Part shown: in pieces, positions 6,892-8,183 of the stretch
Layout of the letters: each line of letters starts with the position of its first letter
How positions within the stretch are numbered: position 1 is the first letter of the stretch
Assembly: GCA_913064925.1 (NCBI GenBank)
Contig: CAJYBN010000125.1
Coordinates: 1-8,183 of the forward strand
Direction of reading: 5' to 3'
DNA length: 8,183 nucleotides
From: an uncultured Peptococcaceae bacterium
Lineage (GTDB): Bacteria > Bacillota > Desulfotomaculia > Desulfotomaculales > Desulfallaceae
Notes under the pieces: generated by a model
Seen by the model: only the letters and a program-made list of their open reading frames with translations
Database searches by the model: none
What the model was told of the DNA's origin: nothing
Made by a program: the position numbers and the translations under genes

Positions 6892-7479
6892 TTACCTCCA
6901 GTATTCCGTTATATCCACGCCCAGCTCGTGCAGCATGCGAGCCAGCCTGTGCAGCGGCAGTCCCACCACGTTGAAGTAGCATCCCCGCACGCCGGCGACA
7001 AACACGGAAGCCAGGCCCTGCACACCGTAAGCGCCGGCCTTGTCCATCGGCTCCCCGGTGCCAATGTACCTGAGCAGTTCCGCGCGGGATACAGGAGCCA
7101 TTTCCACCTCGGTGCATTCGTACTGGGAAAGGGCCCGGCCGCCGGGCACCTGCAGCACCGTCAAGCCGGTGTATACCTTGTGCGTTTTCCCCTGCAGCAT
7201 TTCCAGCATGGCCAGGGCTTCCCGCCGGTCCTCAGGCTTGCCGAGCACGCGATCACCCAGCGCCACCACCGTGTCAGCGGCTACAATTATGCCCGCGGGC
7301 ACACGCGCCGCCGCCGCCAAGGCTTTGCGCCTGGACAGCGTTACCACCTGCTGGGCGGGGGGCATGCCCGGAGGCAGGGTTTCGTCCACTTCTGCGGCTA
7401 TAACTTCGTGGGGCAAGTTTATTTGCTTGAGCAGCGCGCGCCGCCGCGGCGACGAGGAAGCCAGGTAAATGCTGGGCAC
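6892..7479 (-). CDS. maf: Maf family nucleoside triphosphate pyrophosphatase
   Basis: Maf proteins hydrolyse nucleoside triphosphates (dTTP, UTP or modified nucleotides) to the monophosphate and pyrophosphate; overexpression of B. subtilis Maf blocks septation. The 195 residues are a typical full length. The family N-terminus SSSPRR is at 8-13, AADT at 67-70 carries the conserved Asp69, GKP is at 80-82, and GKTHKVYTGL at 97-106 and DKAGAYGVQG at 145-154 are conserved blocks. The QG following the AGAY box fits the dTTP/UTP-type (YhdE) group better than the YceF group, though this subtype call is tentative. GTG 7479 follows GGAGG by 7 bases. The gene lies 21 bases after the DUF4321 stop and 6 before radC. 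Confidence 0.96.
   Translation of the reverse strand: MPSIYLASSSPRRRALLKQINLPHEVIAAEVDETLPPGMPPAQQVVTLSRRKALAAAARVPAGIIVAADTVVALGDRVLGKPEDRREALAMLEMLQGKTHKVYTGLTVLQVPGGRALSQYECTEVEMAPVSRAELLRYIGTGEPMDKAGAYGVQGLASVFVAGVRGCYFNVVGLPLHRLARMLHELGVDITEYWR
6895..6899 (-). promoter_or_regulatory. radC ribosome binding site inside the maf 3' end
   Basis: GGAGG on the minus strand is formed by the last sense codons of maf directly before its TAA, 9 bases before the TTG start of radC. It fixes the TTG start and implies that ribosomes finishing maf help initiate radC. Confidence 0.75.
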
Positions 7480-7500
7480 AACACTACCTCCGTAACTGGA

Positions 7501-7758
7501 CTACAGCTTGCGGTAAACAAGATAACCAAGGACAATGCCCAGGGCGGTCACCGGCCCAAGGTCCACGGTAAATCCGAAAGTTAGCTGCATAAACTGCAGG
7601 TCCAGCGTGGCCGGCCGCAGCCCGACCTTGCCGGTGGACGCTAAAACGGGCAGCATATCCGAAAGCACGCCGGAAAACGCGCTGCCGGCCAGCCCGCCGG
7701 CCAGCAAAAGTAAAAAAAGCAACCAGGGGCTTTTAACACTACGGTAAGCTCGCGCCAT
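7501..7758 (-). CDS. Small two-span membrane protein, DUF4321-like
   Basis: This is an 85-residue membrane protein of unknown function that resembles DUF4321 proteins found beside maf in clostridia; the family call is from memory of context and sequence flavour. Residues 11-32 (SPWLLFLLLLAGGLAG and following) form one membrane helix, and 66-82 (GPVTALGIVLGYLVY) a second. The linker contains STGKVGLRPATLDLQFMQLTFGF, with a probable amphipathic stretch. The N-terminus is basic (R4, R6, K9), suggesting both ends face the cytoplasm. ATG 7758 is preceded by GGGGTGAT with about 5 bases spacing. It appears to be the first gene of the transcript that continues into maf, radC and mreBCD, with a promoter about 60 bases upstream. 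No catalytic motif is visible. Confidence 0.82.
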   Translation of the reverse strand: MARAYRSVKSPWLLFLLLLAGGLAGSAFSGVLSDMLPVLASTGKVGLRPATLDLQFMQLTFGFTVDLGPVTALGIVLGYLVYRKL

Positions 7759-7818
7759 TTCATCACCCCGTATGGTAGTAGTGCCGGCTGTTTACGCTGG
7801 CAGTTTACTTATACTTGT

Positions 7819-7848
7819 ATCATAAACTGCATGCCTGTCCCGTGGCAA
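7819..7848 (-). promoter_or_regulatory. Candidate sigma-A promoter for the DUF4321-maf-radC-mre operon
   Basis: On the minus strand TTGCCA (7848-7843) and TATGAT (7824-7819) each match the -35 and -10 consensus at five of six positions, with an 18-base spacer. Transcription would start near 7812, leaving a leader of about 54 bases before the DUF4321 ATG. It is the best promoter match found by eye in the window and lies where the operon start is expected. The -35 box falls within the hairpin at 7838-7863. Confidence 0.55.
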
Positions 7849-7863
7849 CATGAAATCACGGGA
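7838..7863. other. Inverted repeat downstream of the antiporter gene
   Basis: TCCCGTG (7838-7844) and CACGGGA (7857-7863) form a perfect 7-bp stem around a 12-base loop, 12 bases past the antiporter stop codon. There is no T-run on the minus-strand side, so it is not a classical terminator for that gene; it may be a weak one or protect the 3' end. It also overlaps the -35 box of the candidate promoter, so an operator is another option. Function is not resolved. Confidence 0.4.
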
Positions 7864-7874
7864 AATGCCGCTAT

Positions 7875-8148
7875 TTATACCACGCCGATAAGAATGGCCA
7901 AAACATACCCGGCGTAAAACAATCCGCCGGTACAAACGATAACCCTGCTGTCCAGGTAACCGCGGAAATGTATCAGCAGAAAAATCACCAGCGCGGATAA
8001 AAGGGCCAGCACTGCGCTCAGCAGCGCCACGGCGCTTAACTTCCACGGGGTGAGGGCGATGCCCACGGCCGGTATCACCGAACTTTGAAAAACCATGGCG
8101 CCTGTAATATTGCCCAGGGCCAGGGTGTCCTTGCGCTGGAAAAGCCAG
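7875..8148 (-). CDS. Sodium/calcium exchanger family antiporter, C-terminal fragment
   Basis: About 90 residues of the C-terminal part of an integral membrane cation exchanger are visible. KDTLALGNITGAMVFQSS (from W at 8147, residues 6-23) resembles the second alpha-repeat of CaCA-family Na+/Ca2+ or cation/proton antiporters, where a GN-I-G-x-x-x-F block forms the ion-binding re-entrant region. Two or three hydrophobic helices follow (about 40-62 and 72-90), ending in AILIGVV and TAA at 7875. The gene is cut at its 5' side: the sequence beyond 8148 is sequencing adapter, so the apparent GTG start at 8165 and the leading residues MCSSDL are artefacts. It precedes the DUF4321 gene in the same direction, 116 bases away, with a promoter between them, so it is probably a separate transcript. 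Ion specificity cannot be told. Confidence 0.75.
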
Positions 8149-8183
8149 AGATCGGAAGAGCACACGTCTGAACTCCAGTCACC
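8149..8183 (+). other. Illumina TruSeq-type adapter contamination (assembly artefact)
   Basis: Bases 8149-8182 match the standard TruSeq index-side adapter as I know it, beginning AGATCGGAAGAGC and ending in CCAGTCAC; base 8183 would then be the first index base. It is not genomic DNA. Its reverse strand reads GCTCTTCCGATCT, which translates to the familiar artefact peptide CSSDL in one frame and LFRS in another. The real contig therefore ends at about 8148. Confidence 0.97.

Noticed and set aside
6406..7584. A 392-residue plus-strand open frame across radC and maf
   Set aside because: It is antisense to well-supported genes and crosses their boundaries, with His/Gln/Arg-rich shadow composition.
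7792..8165. Two complete-looking minus-strand frames starting MLFRSL and MCSSDL near 8163-8165
   Set aside because: Both starts lie inside the adapter. One frame is an out-of-register shadow of the antiporter; the other is the antiporter C-terminus with a false start.

Overview
The window looks like chromosomal DNA from a Gram-positive, moderately GC-rich clostridial bacterium, most likely near the Desulfotomaculum/Pelotomaculum group (Peptococcaceae). This rests on gene order and protein flavour: a DUF4321-type membrane protein, maf, radC, mreB, mreC, mreD, a class B penicillin-binding protein, minC and minD in one run, with strong GGAGG ribosome binding sites and many GTG/TTG starts. The genus cannot be fixed from sequence reading alone.

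Every supported gene is on the minus strand, so transcription runs from the right end (8183) to the left end (1). In that order: the C-terminal piece of a sodium/calcium-exchanger-type antiporter (8148-7875); a 116-base gap with a GC-rich hairpin and a good sigma-A-like promoter; a small DUF4321-like membrane protein (7758-7501); maf (7479-6892); radC (6885-6190); mreB (6163-5132); a 119-base gap with a strong hairpin; mreC (5012-4155); mreD (4150-3650); mrdA/PBP2 (3625-1145); a 184-base gap with a possible terminator; a short minC (960-550); and minD, cut by the window edge (509-1). Spacing from DUF4321 through mrdA is mostly 4-26 bases, which suggests one operon. minC-minD may be read through or have its own promoter.

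The genes form a cell-shape and division-site module. MreB filaments, with MreC and MreD, organise the elongation machinery. PBP2 is its transpeptidase. MinC/MinD place the division septum. Maf (nucleotide pyrophosphatase) and RadC (JAMM-domain protein) are common passengers in this operon.

No new mobile element, CRISPR array or defence system is visible. The points worth attention are: an Illumina TruSeq-type adapter at the right end (8149-8182), which makes the last 35 bases artificial and falsifies the start of the antiporter frame; a PBP2 with a charged coiled-coil insertion inside its transpeptidase domain; a MinC that consists only of the C-terminal MinD-binding domain; and a hairpin between mreB and mreC.
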